Shown: piece by piece, positions 17,021 to 26,181 of the stretch
Layout of the letters: each line of letters opens with the position of its first letter
How positions within the stretch are numbered: position 1 is the first letter of the stretch
Source: JAFKFH01 sp017307375
GTDB taxonomy: Bacteria > Pseudomonadota > Alphaproteobacteria > Ferrovibrionales > Ferrovibrionaceae
Direction of reading: 5' to 3'
NCBI GenBank assembly: GCA_965229335.1
Contig: OZ245874.1
Location: forward strand, 5,208,001 to 5,272,000
DNA length: 64,000 bases
The notes under the pieces: model-generated
What the model was told of the DNA's origin: nothing
What the model saw: only the letters and a program-made list of their open reading frames with translations
The model's database searches: none
Program-made: the position numbers and the translations under genes

Positions 17021-18394
17021 ATGAACGACATTGCAGCCGCCCGCCGCCGCTTTCTGCTGGAAGCCCCGATCGTTCCCGCCATCGCGCGGCTGGCCGCGCC
17101 GACGACGCTGGTCCTGCTGATCCAGATCCTGGCCGGTATCGCCGAGACCTGGTTCATCTCGTTCCAAGGCATCTCCGCCCTGGCCGGGGGCACGCTGGTC
17201 TTCCCCTGCCTGATGCTGATGCAGATGGTGTCGAACGGCGGGCTCGGCGCCGGGGTCTCCTCGGCGGTCGCCCGCGCCGTCGGCGCCGGGCGGCGCGACG
17301 ATGCCGACGCGCTGGTCCTGGCTGCCGTGGTGCTCGGCCTTGTCATCGGCCTCGTCTTCACCGCAGGGCAGTTCCTCGGCGGCCGGGCGCTGTACCGGCT
17401 GATGGGCGGAACCGGCGAGGCGCTCGAGGCGGCGCTGATCTATGCCGACCTGATCTTCGGGGCCGCCGCGCTGATCTGGGTCGTCAACCTGCTCGCCGCG
17501 GCGTTGCGTGCCAGCGGCAGCCCGGAAGTGCCGGCCCGGATATCGGTCATCGCCATGGTGGTCACCCTGCCGCTCTCGCCCGCACTGATCTTCGGCTGGG
17601 GGCCGTTTCCCGCCATGGGCATTGCCGGCGCCGGGCTGGGCCTCGACATCCACTACCTGCTGACGCTGGTGATGCTGGTCGTCCATCTGCGCGGCCCGCG
17701 CAGCACCTTGCGGCTCCGCCTGGATTTTCGCCGTCTCAAGGCCGACCAGTTCCGCGACATCCTGCGGGTCGGCGGGCTCGGCGCGATCGGCGCGGTCGTG
17801 CCGAACCTGTCGGTCGTCATCATCACCGGCACGGTCGGCCGCTTCGGGCCCGAGGCGCTGGCCGGCTATGGCATGGCCTCGCGCATCGACTATCTGATCA
17901 CGCCACTGCTGTTCGGCATCGGCACGGGGGTGATGGCGATGGTCGGCACCAATCTCGGGGCCGGGCTGACCGATCGCGTGCGCCAGATCAGCTGGACCGG
18001 CGCCTGGGCCGGGGCCGGGGTGGCAGGGGTCATCGGCATCGCCGCCGCCCTGTTCCCGGAAGCCTGGCTCGGCCTGTTCAGCCGCGATCCGTCCGTCATC
18101 GCAATCGGCACCGGCTATCTGCACACGGTGGGCCTGTTCTACGCGGTCACCGGCTTCAGCATGCTGCTCGGCATGGCCGGCCAGGGCGCCGGGCGCGCGG
18201 TATGGCCGCTGATCGGGTCGCTGGTGCGGCTCGTCGTCGGTGCCATCGGCGGCACCGTCCTGGTCGTGGGTTTCGGGCTCGGACTGCAGGCATTGTTCAT
18301 CATGATCGTGATCAGCGGGGCGATGTCTTGCCTCGTGATGATCCTGTCCCAGCGGGCGGTCGACGCCCGCCAGGCCACCCCCAGCGAGGCATGA
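17021..18394 (+). CDS. MATE-family multidrug/toxin efflux transporter
   Basis: The 457-residue membrane protein has 12 predicted hydrophobic segments in two similar halves, with MATE signatures such as LAGIAETWFISFQGISALAG (~29-48) and GTNLGAGLTDRVRQISW in the second half. These carriers export cationic drugs or metabolites in exchange for Na+ or H+. The start at 17021 gives a normal N-terminus; in-frame codons upstream belong to the GFA gene in another frame. The aldolase gene follows 1 base after the stop. Confidence 0.92.
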   Translation: MNDIAAARRRFLLEAPIVPAIARLAAPTTLVLLIQILAGIAETWFISFQGISALAGGTLVFPCLMLMQMVSNGGLGAGVSSAVARAVGAGRRDDADALVLAAVVLGLVIGLVFTAGQFLGGRALYRLMGGTGEALEAALIYADLIFGAAALIWVVNLLAAALRASGSPEVPARISVIAMVVTLPLSPALIFGWGPFPAMGIAGAGLGLDIHYLLTLVMLVVHLRGPRSTLRLRLDFRRLKADQFRDILRVGGLGAIGAVVPNLSVVIITGTVGRFGPEALAGYGMASRIDYLITPLLFGIGTGVMAMVGTNLGAGLTDRVRQISWTGAWAGAGVAGVIGIAAALFPEAWLGLFSRDPSVIAIGTGYLHTVGLFYAVTGFSMLLGMAGQGAGRAVWPLIGSLVRLVVGAIGGTVLVVGFGLGLQALFIMIVISGAMSCLVMILSQRAVDARQATPSEA

Positions 18395-18395
18395 C

Positions 18396-19184
18396 ATGGC
18401 CCACGAACTGACCGTCGCCACCGGCCCGGCCCTGCTGCGCAACAGCCGCCTCGACGCCGAGGCGATCTGGCAGGCGCGCGTCGACCTCGCCGCCTGTTTC
18501 CGAATGGCGGCCCGGCTTGGCCTGGCCGAAGGTATCTGCAACCACTTCTCGGCCCTGGTGCCGGGCCATGCCGACCTGTTCCTGGTCAATCCCTATGGCT
18601 ATGCCTTCTCGGAGATCACCGCCTCGCGGCTGCTGATCTGCGATTTCGAAGGACGGGTGCTGGCCGGCAGCGGCACGCCCGAGGCGACCGCCTTCTTCAT
18701 CCACGCCCGGCTGCATCACCATCGTCCGGACGCGGTGGCGGCCTTCCACACCCATATGCCGCATGCCACCGCCCTGGCGATGGTCGAGGGCGAACCGCTG
18801 GCCTGGGCCGGGCAGACGGCGCTGAAGTTCTACGGCCGGGTCGCGGTTGACGAGAACTACAACGGCCTGGCGCTCGACAGCTCGGAAGGCGACCGGATCG
18901 CCAAGGCCATGGGCGGCGCCGAAATCGCCTTCCTGAAGAACCACGGCGTGATGGTAACGGGGCGTTCGATCGCCGAGGCCTGGGACGATCTCTATTACCT
19001 CGAACGCGCAGCCGAGGCGCAATGGAAGGCCATGGCGACGGGCCGGCGGCTGCAGGTCGTGCCCCCCGCTGTCGCCCAGGCCGCCTCCGACCAGATGCGC
19101 GACGGCGCCGCGGCCAGCGCCCGCGCGCATCTCGACAGCGTGCGACGGATCCTCGCGCGCGAGGAGCCGGAATTCGCGCGCTAG
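18396..19184 (+). CDS. Class II aldolase/adducin family protein
   Basis: The 262-residue protein has the class II aldolase fold of L-fuculose-phosphate aldolase. Zinc ligands and catalytic residues can be seen: NHFSALVPG (phosphate loop, ~48-56), a glutamate in SGTPEATAFF (~92-101), the HTH pair in AAFHTHMPHATAL (~111-123) and a third histidine in FLKNHGVMVTG (~179-189). Many family members with this pattern are not sugar aldolases, so the substrate is open. It follows the MATE exporter directly and overlaps the convergent DUF1275 gene by 4 bases. Confidence 0.88.
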   Translation: MAHELTVATGPALLRNSRLDAEAIWQARVDLAACFRMAARLGLAEGICNHFSALVPGHADLFLVNPYGYAFSEITASRLLICDFEGRVLAGSGTPEATAFFIHARLHHHRPDAVAAFHTHMPHATALAMVEGEPLAWAGQTALKFYGRVAVDENYNGLALDSSEGDRIAKAMGGAEIAFLKNHGVMVTGRSIAEAWDDLYYLERAAEAQWKAMATGRRLQVVPPAVAQAASDQMRDGAAASARAHLDSVRRILAREEPEFAR

Positions 19185-19834
19185 CGCGACCGCCTTTCTT
19201 CGTCGATCGCCGCAGCAAACAGCGTCGCCAGCGCCGCGGCGGGGGCGGCAAACCACAGCCCGGTCAGTCCGATCCACTGGTAGACCGCGGTGCCGGCCAC
19301 CGCACCTGTGACCAGGCCGCTCCACAGCATCAGGTACCAGACCCAGGCCCAGCGGTTGCCGCCCAGCAGCGCTTCGGTCAGGCGCTGGCCCAGCTTGACC
19401 AGCGTGCCGGTCATGTAGGTCAGGCCGATGCTGACCTCTCCATCCCGCTCGAACGAAGCATTCTCGGCCCCCATCGCCAGCGTCATGCCGGCGATGGCGC
19501 CATAGGCGAAGCCCAGCGCGTCCATCGTCGCGGCGACGGTAAGCAAGGCAGTCACCATCGCCAGCACGGCCGGCCGCCGCCAGCGGAACAGCGCCCCGGT
19601 CCGCCCGACCAGCGAGCCAAGCATCACCCCCAGCACGAACAGCCCGACCAGGATGGTCGACAGCGCCGCGGCCGACCAGCCCGTGACCAGGCCGACGCCC
19701 AGCCGCGTCGAGTTGCCGCTCATGAACGAGATGAAGAATCCGCCGAGCTTGAGGAAGCCCAGCGCGTCGATATAGCCCGCCAGCATCGAGAGGAAGGCGG
19801 CGAGTACGCGTTCGCGTCGGCCATGCCGGGTCAT
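19181..19834 (-). CDS. DUF1275 (YoaK-like) integral membrane protein
   Basis: The protein has 217 residues and about six membrane segments. Family motifs are seen at the N-terminus (LSMLAGYIDALGFLKLGGFF, FMSGNST) and in the middle (GAENASF, TYMTGTLVKLGQ). The function of the family is unknown. The start at MTRHGRRE (19834) is preferred; the 24 upstream residues in the frame overlap the next MFS gene and look like shadow. It lies 10 bases after the MFS stop, so it may be the last gene of that minus-strand operon. Confidence 0.85.
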   Translation of the reverse strand: MTRHGRRERVLAAFLSMLAGYIDALGFLKLGGFFISFMSGNSTRLGVGLVTGWSAAALSTILVGLFVLGVMLGSLVGRTGALFRWRRPAVLAMVTALLTVAATMDALGFAYGAIAGMTLAMGAENASFERDGEVSIGLTYMTGTLVKLGQRLTEALLGGNRWAWVWYLMLWSGLVTGAVAGTAVYQWIGLTGLWFAAPAAALATLFAAAIDEERRSR

Positions 19835-19844
19835 GTCGGCTCCG

Positions 19845-21044
19845 TCAGTTCCGGCCGGGTTCCGGCAGGCGGAAGACCATCGCCGCTGCAATCCCTGAGA
19901 ACACACCCGACAGGATGATCGGCCAGGCGTAACTGGCGGTCAGGTCATAGGCGAGCCCGGCAAGGCTCGGCCCCGCCAGGGTGCCGACAGCGACGCTGGA
20001 ATAGAGCCAGCCGATGATGCCGGAGATGTCGCGTGCCCCGAAATAGTCGGCAATGAGTGCGGGCGCCAGCGCCACGAAACCGCCATAGGCCAGGCCGAAG
20101 ACCAGCGCGAAGATGCCGAGCATCACCGGCCCCGTGCCGAAGAACCAGAACGGCATCGACAACCCCATGCCCAGGAACATCAGGCTGAAGGCCTGGCGGC
20201 GCCCCAGCCGGTCGGCCATGCCGCCGAGGAAAAAGCGGCCGATCGTCGACCCGATCCCGATCAGCCCGATCAGCCATACCGCGACGCCCCGCTCGATGCC
20301 GTGGTCGAGCGCATAGGGCACCAGATGGACGAACGGGATGAACAGGCCGAGGCAACCGGTGAAGGTGGCGGCATAGAGCCACCAGAAACGCTGGTCGCGC
20401 AGCGCCTCGCCCAGGGTCGCCCCCGGCGCCACGGCATGGGCAGCCGGTAGCGGGCCGCGGTCGCCGTCGGGGCGCAGTCCGCGTCTGGCCGGCGCGCCTT
20501 CGATCAGGAAGGCGCCACCGGCGCCCAGCACCAGCGCGGCGAGGGCCAGCGCGCTGTAGGCCCCGCGCCAGCCGAAGGCGTCGATTGCCCAGGCGGCGGC
20601 GGGCGGGCCGATCAGCGTGCCGATGCCGATGCCGGCGACCGCGATGCCCGAGGCGGTTCCACGCCGTCGCACGAACCAGCGCTGGACCGCCGCCACTGCC
20701 GGGACGTAGGCGAAGCCCACGCCGACACCGATGCCGGCGCCATAGGCCAGGTAGATCTGCCAGAGCGCGGTGGCGCGGCCCGCCAGGAAGACACCGGCGG
20801 CCACCAGCACCATGCCGAACAGCACCACCGGCCGCGGGCCGATACGGTCGGCCAGCGGGCCGGAAACGATGCCGAGCAGGAAGTAGAGAAAACCGGAAAT
20901 CGCGAAGACCAGCGAGACCGAGCCGCGCAGCGCGCCGAATTCCTGCTGCAGGGCGTCGAAGAACGTGCCGAACGAATAGGAGACGCCGAAACCGGTCATC
21001 ATCACGACGAAGGCACCGGCAACGACGATCCAGCCCCGGAACAT
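19845..21044 (-). CDS. MFS transporter of the oxalate/formate- or monocarboxylate-like type
   Basis: The 399-residue protein has 12 predicted membrane segments and MFS loop motifs (GPLADRIGPRPVV between segments 2 and 3, GGMADRLGRRQAF between 8 and 9). The N-terminal FRGWIVVAGAFVVMMTGFG and the paired WGW/YGA pattern resemble the OFA and monocarboxylate families. Its substrate is probably a small carboxylate, by family only. It starts 5 bases after the stop of the first MHS transporter, giving a three-transporter operon. Confidence 0.87.
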   Translation of the reverse strand: MFRGWIVVAGAFVVMMTGFGVSYSFGTFFDALQQEFGALRGSVSLVFAISGFLYFLLGIVSGPLADRIGPRPVVLFGMVLVAAGVFLAGRATALWQIYLAYGAGIGVGVGFAYVPAVAAVQRWFVRRRGTASGIAVAGIGIGTLIGPPAAAWAIDAFGWRGAYSALALAALVLGAGGAFLIEGAPARRGLRPDGDRGPLPAAHAVAPGATLGEALRDQRFWWLYAATFTGCLGLFIPFVHLVPYALDHGIERGVAVWLIGLIGIGSTIGRFFLGGMADRLGRRQAFSLMFLGMGLSMPFWFFGTGPVMLGIFALVFGLAYGGFVALAPALIADYFGARDISGIIGWLYSSVAVGTLAGPSLAGLAYDLTASYAWPIILSGVFSGIAAAMVFRLPEPGRN

Positions 21045-21049
21045 CGGCG

Positions 21050-22321
21050 TCACGCCCGTAGCGGGCCGGCCGCGGTCTCGCGCATCGTGGCGATGGCGAT
21101 GACCGAGATGACACCGGCGGCGATCAGGAAATAGGCCGGTGAAAAATCGTCGTGCTCCCGGTTGATCAGGAAGGCCGCGACCATCGGCGCGGTGCCGCCG
21201 AACAGGGCCGTCGGCACGTTGTAGGCGACCGATACCGCCGAACAGCGCAGGCTGGCCGGGAACGCCTCGGCCATCACCGCCGGCATTACCGACCGGTAGG
21301 CCGCCACCAGCACGGCGAAGCCGAACTGGCCAAGCCAGATCAGCGCGCCGACACCCGAATGGATCAGCGCAAACAGCGGCCAGGTCAGCACGACGATACC
21401 GACCGCCGCCGCCATCAGCACCTTCTTGCGGCCGATCCGGTCCGACAGGGTCGCGATCAGCGGCACCAGCACGACCATGGCGGCCATGTTCAGACTGTTG
21501 ATGTCGAGCGCCTCGGCGGCCGAGACATGGACGATCTGGCGCAGATAGACCACGACGTAGACGAAGATCAGATAGAAGCCGATCGCCGAGCAGGCGGTGA
21601 TGCCGGCGACCTGCAGCATGGCGCGCCATTCCAGACGCAGCGCGATGGCCAACGGCGTTCCCGCCGCCTTGGCTGCCGGCGGAGCCTCGGGCAGCGAGCG
21701 GCGAATGACGAAACCATAGGCGGCGGGCACGATGCCGGCCAGGAACGGCAGGCGCCAACCCCAGGCAGCGATATCGGCCGGGCCGAGCAGGCTGTTGACC
21801 AGTGCCCCGGCAGCCGAACCGAGCAGCGTGCCGCCGATCGCACCGACCACCGCCCATGACGCCGTGCGTCCCCGGTGCCCATCGGTCGCCTGCTCGACCA
21901 GGAAGACGGTCGACGCGGTATATTCGCCACCGACCGACAATCCCTGGACCATCCGCAGGATCACCATCAGCGCCGGCGCCCACAGGCCGATCTGGGCATA
22001 GGTCGGCAACAACCCCAGCGCAATGGTGGGCAGGGCCATCGCCGCCGAGGAGGCGACGATCGCCGCGCGGCGACCGAGCTTGTCGCCGACATGGCCGAAG
22101 ACGATGCCGCCCAGCGGCCGCATCAGGAACCCGACCGCAAAAACGCTGAAGGCGGCGATCAGCGACACCGTGGGATCGTCATGGGGAAAGAACTGCTTGC
22201 CGATGGTCATCGCGAAATAGCCGTAGATCGCGAAGTCGTACCATTCGAGCAGATTGCCGATCAGCCCGGCGACGATGACCTGCCGCCGCCCGGCGCCGGT
22301 TGGCGCAATCGTCCCGGCCAT
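21050..22321 (-). CDS. MHS-family (metabolite:H+ symporter) transporter, tandem copy 1
   Basis: The 423-residue MFS protein has the MHS hallmark GNLLEWYDFAIYGYFAM (~20-36), the loop GHVGDKLGRRAAI and a GLSVGGEYTAS motif on the fifth segment. Relatives (KgtP, ShiA, CitA, ProP) import organic acids, shikimate or osmolytes with protons. It shares about four of five residues by eye with the upstream gene and is only 2 bases downstream of it. The differences concentrate at the N-terminus and in the central cytoplasmic loop (~205-225). Confidence 0.9.
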   Translation of the reverse strand: MAGTIAPTGAGRRQVIVAGLIGNLLEWYDFAIYGYFAMTIGKQFFPHDDPTVSLIAAFSVFAVGFLMRPLGGIVFGHVGDKLGRRAAIVASSAAMALPTIALGLLPTYAQIGLWAPALMVILRMVQGLSVGGEYTASTVFLVEQATDGHRGRTASWAVVGAIGGTLLGSAAGALVNSLLGPADIAAWGWRLPFLAGIVPAAYGFVIRRSLPEAPPAAKAAGTPLAIALRLEWRAMLQVAGITACSAIGFYLIFVYVVVYLRQIVHVSAAEALDINSLNMAAMVVLVPLIATLSDRIGRKKVLMAAAVGIVVLTWPLFALIHSGVGALIWLGQFGFAVLVAAYRSVMPAVMAEAFPASLRCSAVSVAYNVPTALFGGTAPMVAAFLINREHDDFSPAYFLIAAGVISVIAIATMRETAAGPLRA

Positions 22322-22323
22322 CG

Positions 22324-23586
22324 TCAGTCCCGCAGCGGATCGATCGCGGTCTCGCGCATCGTGGCGATCGCGATGGCCGAGATCAGCCCGGCCGCCATCA
22401 GGTAGTAGGCGGGCGAGAAATCGTCATGCTCGCGGTTGATCAGGAAGGTCGCGACCATCGGCGCGGTGCCGCCGAACAGCGCCATCGGCACATTATAGGA
22501 AAGCGATACGGCCGAGCAGCGCAGCCGCGCCGGAAAGGCCTCGGCCATGACCACCGGCAGCACCGACATGTAGGCGGCGACCAGGACGGCAAAGCCGAGC
22601 TGGCCAAACCACACCAGCACGCCGACGCCGGAATGGACCAGCGCGAACAGCGGCCAGGCAAAGGCGACGACGCCGAGCGCCGCGGCGAGCAGTACCGCCT
22701 TGCGGCCGATGCGGTCGGACAGTCCGGCAAAGATCGGCACCAGGACGATCACCGCCAGCATGTTCAGGCTGTTGATGTCGAGTGCCTCGGCGGTCGAGAC
22801 GTGAACGATCTCGCGCAGATAGACCGTGACGTAGACGAAGATCAGGTAGAAGCCGATCGCGGCACAGATCGTGATGCCGGCGACCTGCAGCATCGCGGGC
22901 CATTCCTGGCGGATCGCGGTGACCAGCGGGGTCTCGGCCGAGGTCTCGGCAGGCAGCGCCTCGGGCAGGGCACGGCGCAGGTAGAAGCCATAGGCGGCCA
23001 GCACGATCCCGGCCAGGAACGGCACCCGCCAGCCCCAGGCGGCGAGATCGGCGGAACCGAGCAGGCTGTTGACCAGCGCGCCCATGGCCGAGCCGAGCAA
23101 GGTGCCGCCGACCGCGCCGACCAGCGTCCACGACGCCATCCGCCCGCGATTGGTCTCGTCGGCCTGCTCGGCCAGGAAGACGGTCGAGGCGGTGTATTCC
23201 CCGCCGACCGACAACCCCTGGATCATCCGCAGGATCAGCATCAGCGCCGGCGCCCACAGGCCGATCTGCGCATAGGTCGGCAACAGCCCGACCGCGATCG
23301 TCGGCAGCGCCATCGCCGCCGACGAGGCCAGGATCGCCGTGCGCCGGCCGAGCTTGTCGCCGACATGACCGAACAGGATACCGCCCAGCGGCCGCATCAG
23401 GAAACCGACCGCAAAGATGCTGAACGCCGCGAGCAGCGAGACGATCGGATCTTCGTGGGGGAAGAACAGCTTGCCGATGGTCAGCGCGAAATAGCCGTAG
23501 ATCGCGAAATCGTACCATTCGAGGATATTGCCGATCAGCCCGGCCATGATGACCCGGCGCCTGGCCGGACCGGCTGCGATCTCCAT
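22324..23586 (-). CDS. MHS-family (metabolite:H+ symporter) transporter, tandem copy 2
   Basis: This 420-residue paralogue of the next gene has the same MHS motifs (GNILEWYDFAIYGYFAL, GHVGDKLGRRTAI, GLSVGGEYTAS). The ATG at 23586 is chosen because GGGGAG lies 9 bases upstream; the frame stays open much further back but codes for nothing recognisable there. It is the first gene of the three-transporter operon. The substrate is not evident. Confidence 0.9.
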   Translation of the reverse strand: MEIAAGPARRRVIMAGLIGNILEWYDFAIYGYFALTIGKLFFPHEDPIVSLLAAFSIFAVGFLMRPLGGILFGHVGDKLGRRTAILASSAAMALPTIAVGLLPTYAQIGLWAPALMLILRMIQGLSVGGEYTASTVFLAEQADETNRGRMASWTLVGAVGGTLLGSAMGALVNSLLGSADLAAWGWRVPFLAGIVLAAYGFYLRRALPEALPAETSAETPLVTAIRQEWPAMLQVAGITICAAIGFYLIFVYVTVYLREIVHVSTAEALDINSLNMLAVIVLVPIFAGLSDRIGRKAVLLAAALGVVAFAWPLFALVHSGVGVLVWFGQLGFAVLVAAYMSVLPVVMAEAFPARLRCSAVSLSYNVPMALFGGTAPMVATFLINREHDDFSPAYYLMAAGLISAIAIATMRETAIDPLRD

Positions 23587-23681
23587 CTCGGTGAACTCCC
23601 CCTGAGGCGCCGAACTGAGGACCGCATCATGGTTGGCGACCGCGGCGGCGCCAAGTGGAATCGCGCAAGCAGCGATTGAGT

Positions 23682-24002
23682 TTAGGGCAGGTTGCCGAAG
23701 TCGTCCGGGGGCGGCATGCCGGGGGCGGCAAGGTTCAGCGGGCCGGCCGAGGGCAGCAGGGTCACGTTGGGGGCGACCAGTTCGGAGGGACCGGGCTGGG
23801 GCATGTCCTCGGGCCGGCGGCCGCGATGGCGGACATCCCAGTCGATCAAGGCGACGAGTACGACGATCAGCAGATAGATCGCGCTGCCGGCGGCCCAGCC
23901 GAGAAAGAAGCCGGGTGCCTCGCGCGCCAGCGCCCAGCCGACACCGCCCATCAAGATGCCGGTCTTCAGGAAATCGCCGGCACGGATTCTTCCGTCGCCC
24001 AT
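23682..24002 (-). CDS. Hypothetical small membrane protein
   Basis: I do not recognise this 106-residue protein. It has two hydrophobic stretches (GDFLKTGILMGGVGWALA and FFLGWAAGSAIYLLIVVLVAL) split by a short charged turn, then a Pro-rich, probably cytoplasmic tail of ~55 residues (RGRRPEDMPQPGPSE...). The ATG at 24002 has AGGG 5-6 bases upstream; ATG at 24032 would add 10 residues. It is divergent from ccmA. An inverted repeat (AATCGC / GCGATT, 23659-23677) follows the stop. Confidence 0.6.
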   Translation of the reverse strand: MGDGRIRAGDFLKTGILMGGVGWALAREAPGFFLGWAAGSAIYLLIVVLVALIDWDVRHRGRRPEDMPQPGPSELVAPNVTLLPSAGPLNLAAPGMPPPDDFGNLP

Positions 24003-24093
24003 GGTGCCCTCGAGTCTTCTGTCGAACCCCATTATGCGCCGGCCCGGCCGGTTTCGCAAATCCGGGGCGGCGATCGGTCGCGCCCGGCCATGC

Positions 24094-24122
24094 TTGGCCC
24101 CCGGCAGCTTCAATGCTATGAC
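24094..24122 (+). promoter_or_regulatory. Candidate promoter for ccmABC, possibly giving a leaderless transcript
   Basis: TTGGCC (24094-24099), a 17-base spacer and TATGAC (24117-24122) lie just before ccmA. Transcription would start near 24129, only about 2 bases before the ATG at 24131, and no Shine-Dalgarno sequence is visible there. Confidence 0.45.
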
Positions 24123-24130
24123 GCGGCACC

Positions 24131-24730
24131 ATGACCCTGAGCGGCGAGCGTCTGACCTGTCTGCGTGGCGACCGCCTGGTCTTCCGCGACCTCGACTTCG
24201 CCGCCAATCCGGGCCGCGCCCTGGTGCTGACCGGGCCGAACGGCGCCGGCAAGTCGACCTTGCTGCGCCTGGTCGCCACGCTGCTGGAACCCCGTGCCGG
24301 CCAACTGCTGTGGCAGGGCCGGCCGGTTGCCGAAGACCCCGATCGATATCGGGCGGCGATCGGCTATCTCGGCCATCTCGACGCGGTCAAGCCGACCCTT
24401 ACGGTCGCCGAAAACCTTGCCTTCTGGGCCCAGGGCGACCGGGCCGCGATCGACCGGGCGCTGGAGGCCTTCGCCCTGGCCGACAAGGCCCCCCTGCCCG
24501 CCCGCTTCCTGTCGGCGGGCCAGAAGCGCCGGCTGGCCCTGGCGCGGCTGACGGTCAAGCAGGCGCCGATCTGGCTGCTGGACGAACCGACGACGGCTCT
24601 CGACCGGCGCTCGACCGCCCTGTTCGCCGCGGCGGTCGCCGGCCACCTTGCCGCCGGCGGGCTGGCGATGATCGCAACCCATGTCGATCTCGGCCTCGAG
24701 ACCGTCGACCGGCTGGATCTGGCGGCATGA
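24131..24730 (+). CDS. ccmA: Heme exporter ATP-binding protein CcmA
   Basis: CcmA (199 residues) is the ATPase of the CcmABCD complex, which frees holo-CcmE from CcmC so that heme can be delivered to apocytochrome c. Seen: Walker A GPNGAGKSTLL (~36-46), signature FLSAGQKRRLALARL (~128-142, the CcmA-type SAGQ), Walker B WLLDEPTTALD (~149-159) and H-loop ATHVDL. The C-terminus overlaps ccmB by ATGA. The start has no ribosome-binding site (see the promoter entry). Confidence 0.95.
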   Translation: MTLSGERLTCLRGDRLVFRDLDFAANPGRALVLTGPNGAGKSTLLRLVATLLEPRAGQLLWQGRPVAEDPDRYRAAIGYLGHLDAVKPTLTVAENLAFWAQGDRAAIDRALEAFALADKAPLPARFLSAGQKRRLALARLTVKQAPIWLLDEPTTALDRRSTALFAAAVAGHLAAGGLAMIATHVDLGLETVDRLDLAA

Positions 24731-25392
24731 ACCGCTTCCTCGCCCTGGTCCGCCGCGACCTCGCCCTCGGCCTGCGCCAGAACGGCACGATGGTCGCTAC
24801 CCTGACCTTCTTCGTGCTCGCCGTCGCCCTGTTCCCGCTCGGCGTCGGGCCGGAACCGGCAACCCTGGCCCGGATCGCACCGGGCGTGGTCTGGGTGGCG
24901 GCGCTGCTGGCGGCGACGGTCTCCCTCGATCGACTGTTCCAGGCCGACTACGAGGACGGCAGCCTGGAATTGCTGCTGCTCGAGCCGCTGCCGCTGGAAC
25001 TTGCCGTGCTGGCCAAATGCCTGGCCCACTGGCTGCTGACCGGCCTGCCGCTGACCCTGATCAGCCCGCTGCTCGGCGTGCTGATGCAGTTGCATCCGGA
25101 CGGCCTCGTCGTCCTGACGCTGGCGATGGCCGCCGGCACCCCTGCCCTCAGCCTGATCGGCGCGATCGGCGCGGCGCTGACCGTCGGCGTGCGCCGCGGC
25201 GGCGTCCTGCTCAGCCTGCTGGTCCTGCCGCTGATGATCCCCGTCCTGATCTTCGGCGTCGCCGCGGTCGATGCCGCGACGCAGGGGCTCGGGGCGCGCC
25301 CGCATCTGCTGCTGCTCGGCGGATTGAGCGTCGGGGCGCTGGCCTTGAGCCCGCTTGCCGCTGCCGCCGGGCTGCGCCTTGCTGTAGAGTGA
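24727..25392 (+). CDS. ccmB: Heme exporter membrane protein CcmB
   Basis: CcmB (221 residues) is the six-segment membrane partner of CcmA. Family motifs can be seen: an N-terminal LVRRDLALGLRQNGTM, then LFQADYEDGSLELLLLEPLP (~69-88) and GLPLTLISPLLGVLM. It starts inside the ccmA stop (ATGA), so translation is probably coupled. The frame is open upstream of the ATG but only shadows ccmA. Confidence 0.95.
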   Translation: MNRFLALVRRDLALGLRQNGTMVATLTFFVLAVALFPLGVGPEPATLARIAPGVVWVAALLAATVSLDRLFQADYEDGSLELLLLEPLPLELAVLAKCLAHWLLTGLPLTLISPLLGVLMQLHPDGLVVLTLAMAAGTPALSLIGAIGAALTVGVRRGGVLLSLLVLPLMIPVLIFGVAAVDAATQGLGARPHLLLLGGLSVGALALSPLAAAAGLRLAVE

Positions 25393-25400
25393 TCGACGCC

Positions 25401-26120
25401 ATGCATCGTTTTGCCAATCCGACCCGTTTCCTGCGCCTCGTCGATCGCGTCGAACCCTGGGCCTGGGGTATCGCGATCGTCGCCATTACCCTGGGCATCG
25501 GCTGGGGCCTCGTGATCGCCCCCCAGGATTACCAGCAGGGCGATACCGTCCGGATCATGTACGTCCATGTGCCGTCGGCCTGGATGGCATTGGCGATCTA
25601 CAGCGGCATGGCGATCGCCTCGGCCGTCGGGCTGATCTGGCGCCATGCGGTGGCCGACCTGGCCGCGAAAGCTTCGGCCCCGATCGGCGCGGGGTTCACG
25701 CTGGTCAACCTGGTGACAGGCTCGCTCTGGGGCAAGCCGATGTGGGGCACCTGGTGGGCGTGGGACGCCCGGCTGACCTCGATGCTGATCCTGTTCTTCC
25801 TCTATCTCGGCTATATCGCGCTGTGGCAGGCGATCGAGGACGAAGCGAAGGCGGCGCGCGCCACTGCGATCCTGGCGCTGGTCGGGGTCGTCAACGTGCC
25901 GATCATCAAGTTCTCGGTCGACTGGTGGAACACGCTGCATCAGCCGGCCTCGGTCGTGACGATGGAAGGCCCCAAGATCCATCCCGACCTGCTTTGGCCG
26001 CTGCTGCTGATGGGCGTGGGCTTCATGGCGCTCTATCTCGGCCTGCTGGCCATGCGCATCCGCGCCGAACTGCTCGAGCGCCGGGTACGGCTGCGCCGGC
26101 TGGCCGAGCGCGGCGACTGA
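25401..26120 (+). CDS. ccmC: Heme transporter CcmC
   Basis: CcmC (239 residues, six membrane segments) loads heme onto CcmE. The tryptophan-rich heme-handling motif WGTWWAWDARLTS (~115-127) is present, flanked by periplasmic histidines in MYVHVPSAWMA (~53-63) and NTLHQPASV (~178-186). The ATG at 25401 lies 8 bases after ccmB; a GTG at 25389 overlapping the ccmB stop is a possible alternative. The small partner CcmD does not follow directly, because a diguanylate cyclase gene intervenes. Confidence 0.95.
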   Translation: MHRFANPTRFLRLVDRVEPWAWGIAIVAITLGIGWGLVIAPQDYQQGDTVRIMYVHVPSAWMALAIYSGMAIASAVGLIWRHAVADLAAKASAPIGAGFTLVNLVTGSLWGKPMWGTWWAWDARLTSMLILFFLYLGYIALWQAIEDEAKAARATAILALVGVVNVPIIKFSVDWWNTLHQPASVVTMEGPKIHPDLLWPLLLMGVGFMALYLGLLAMRIRAELLERRVRLRRLAERGD

Positions 26121-26181
26121 CCTGGATCCGCTGGACGCATCGCTCGGTGCGGGCCTGATCGCGGCCGTCGCGGCCGCCGCC

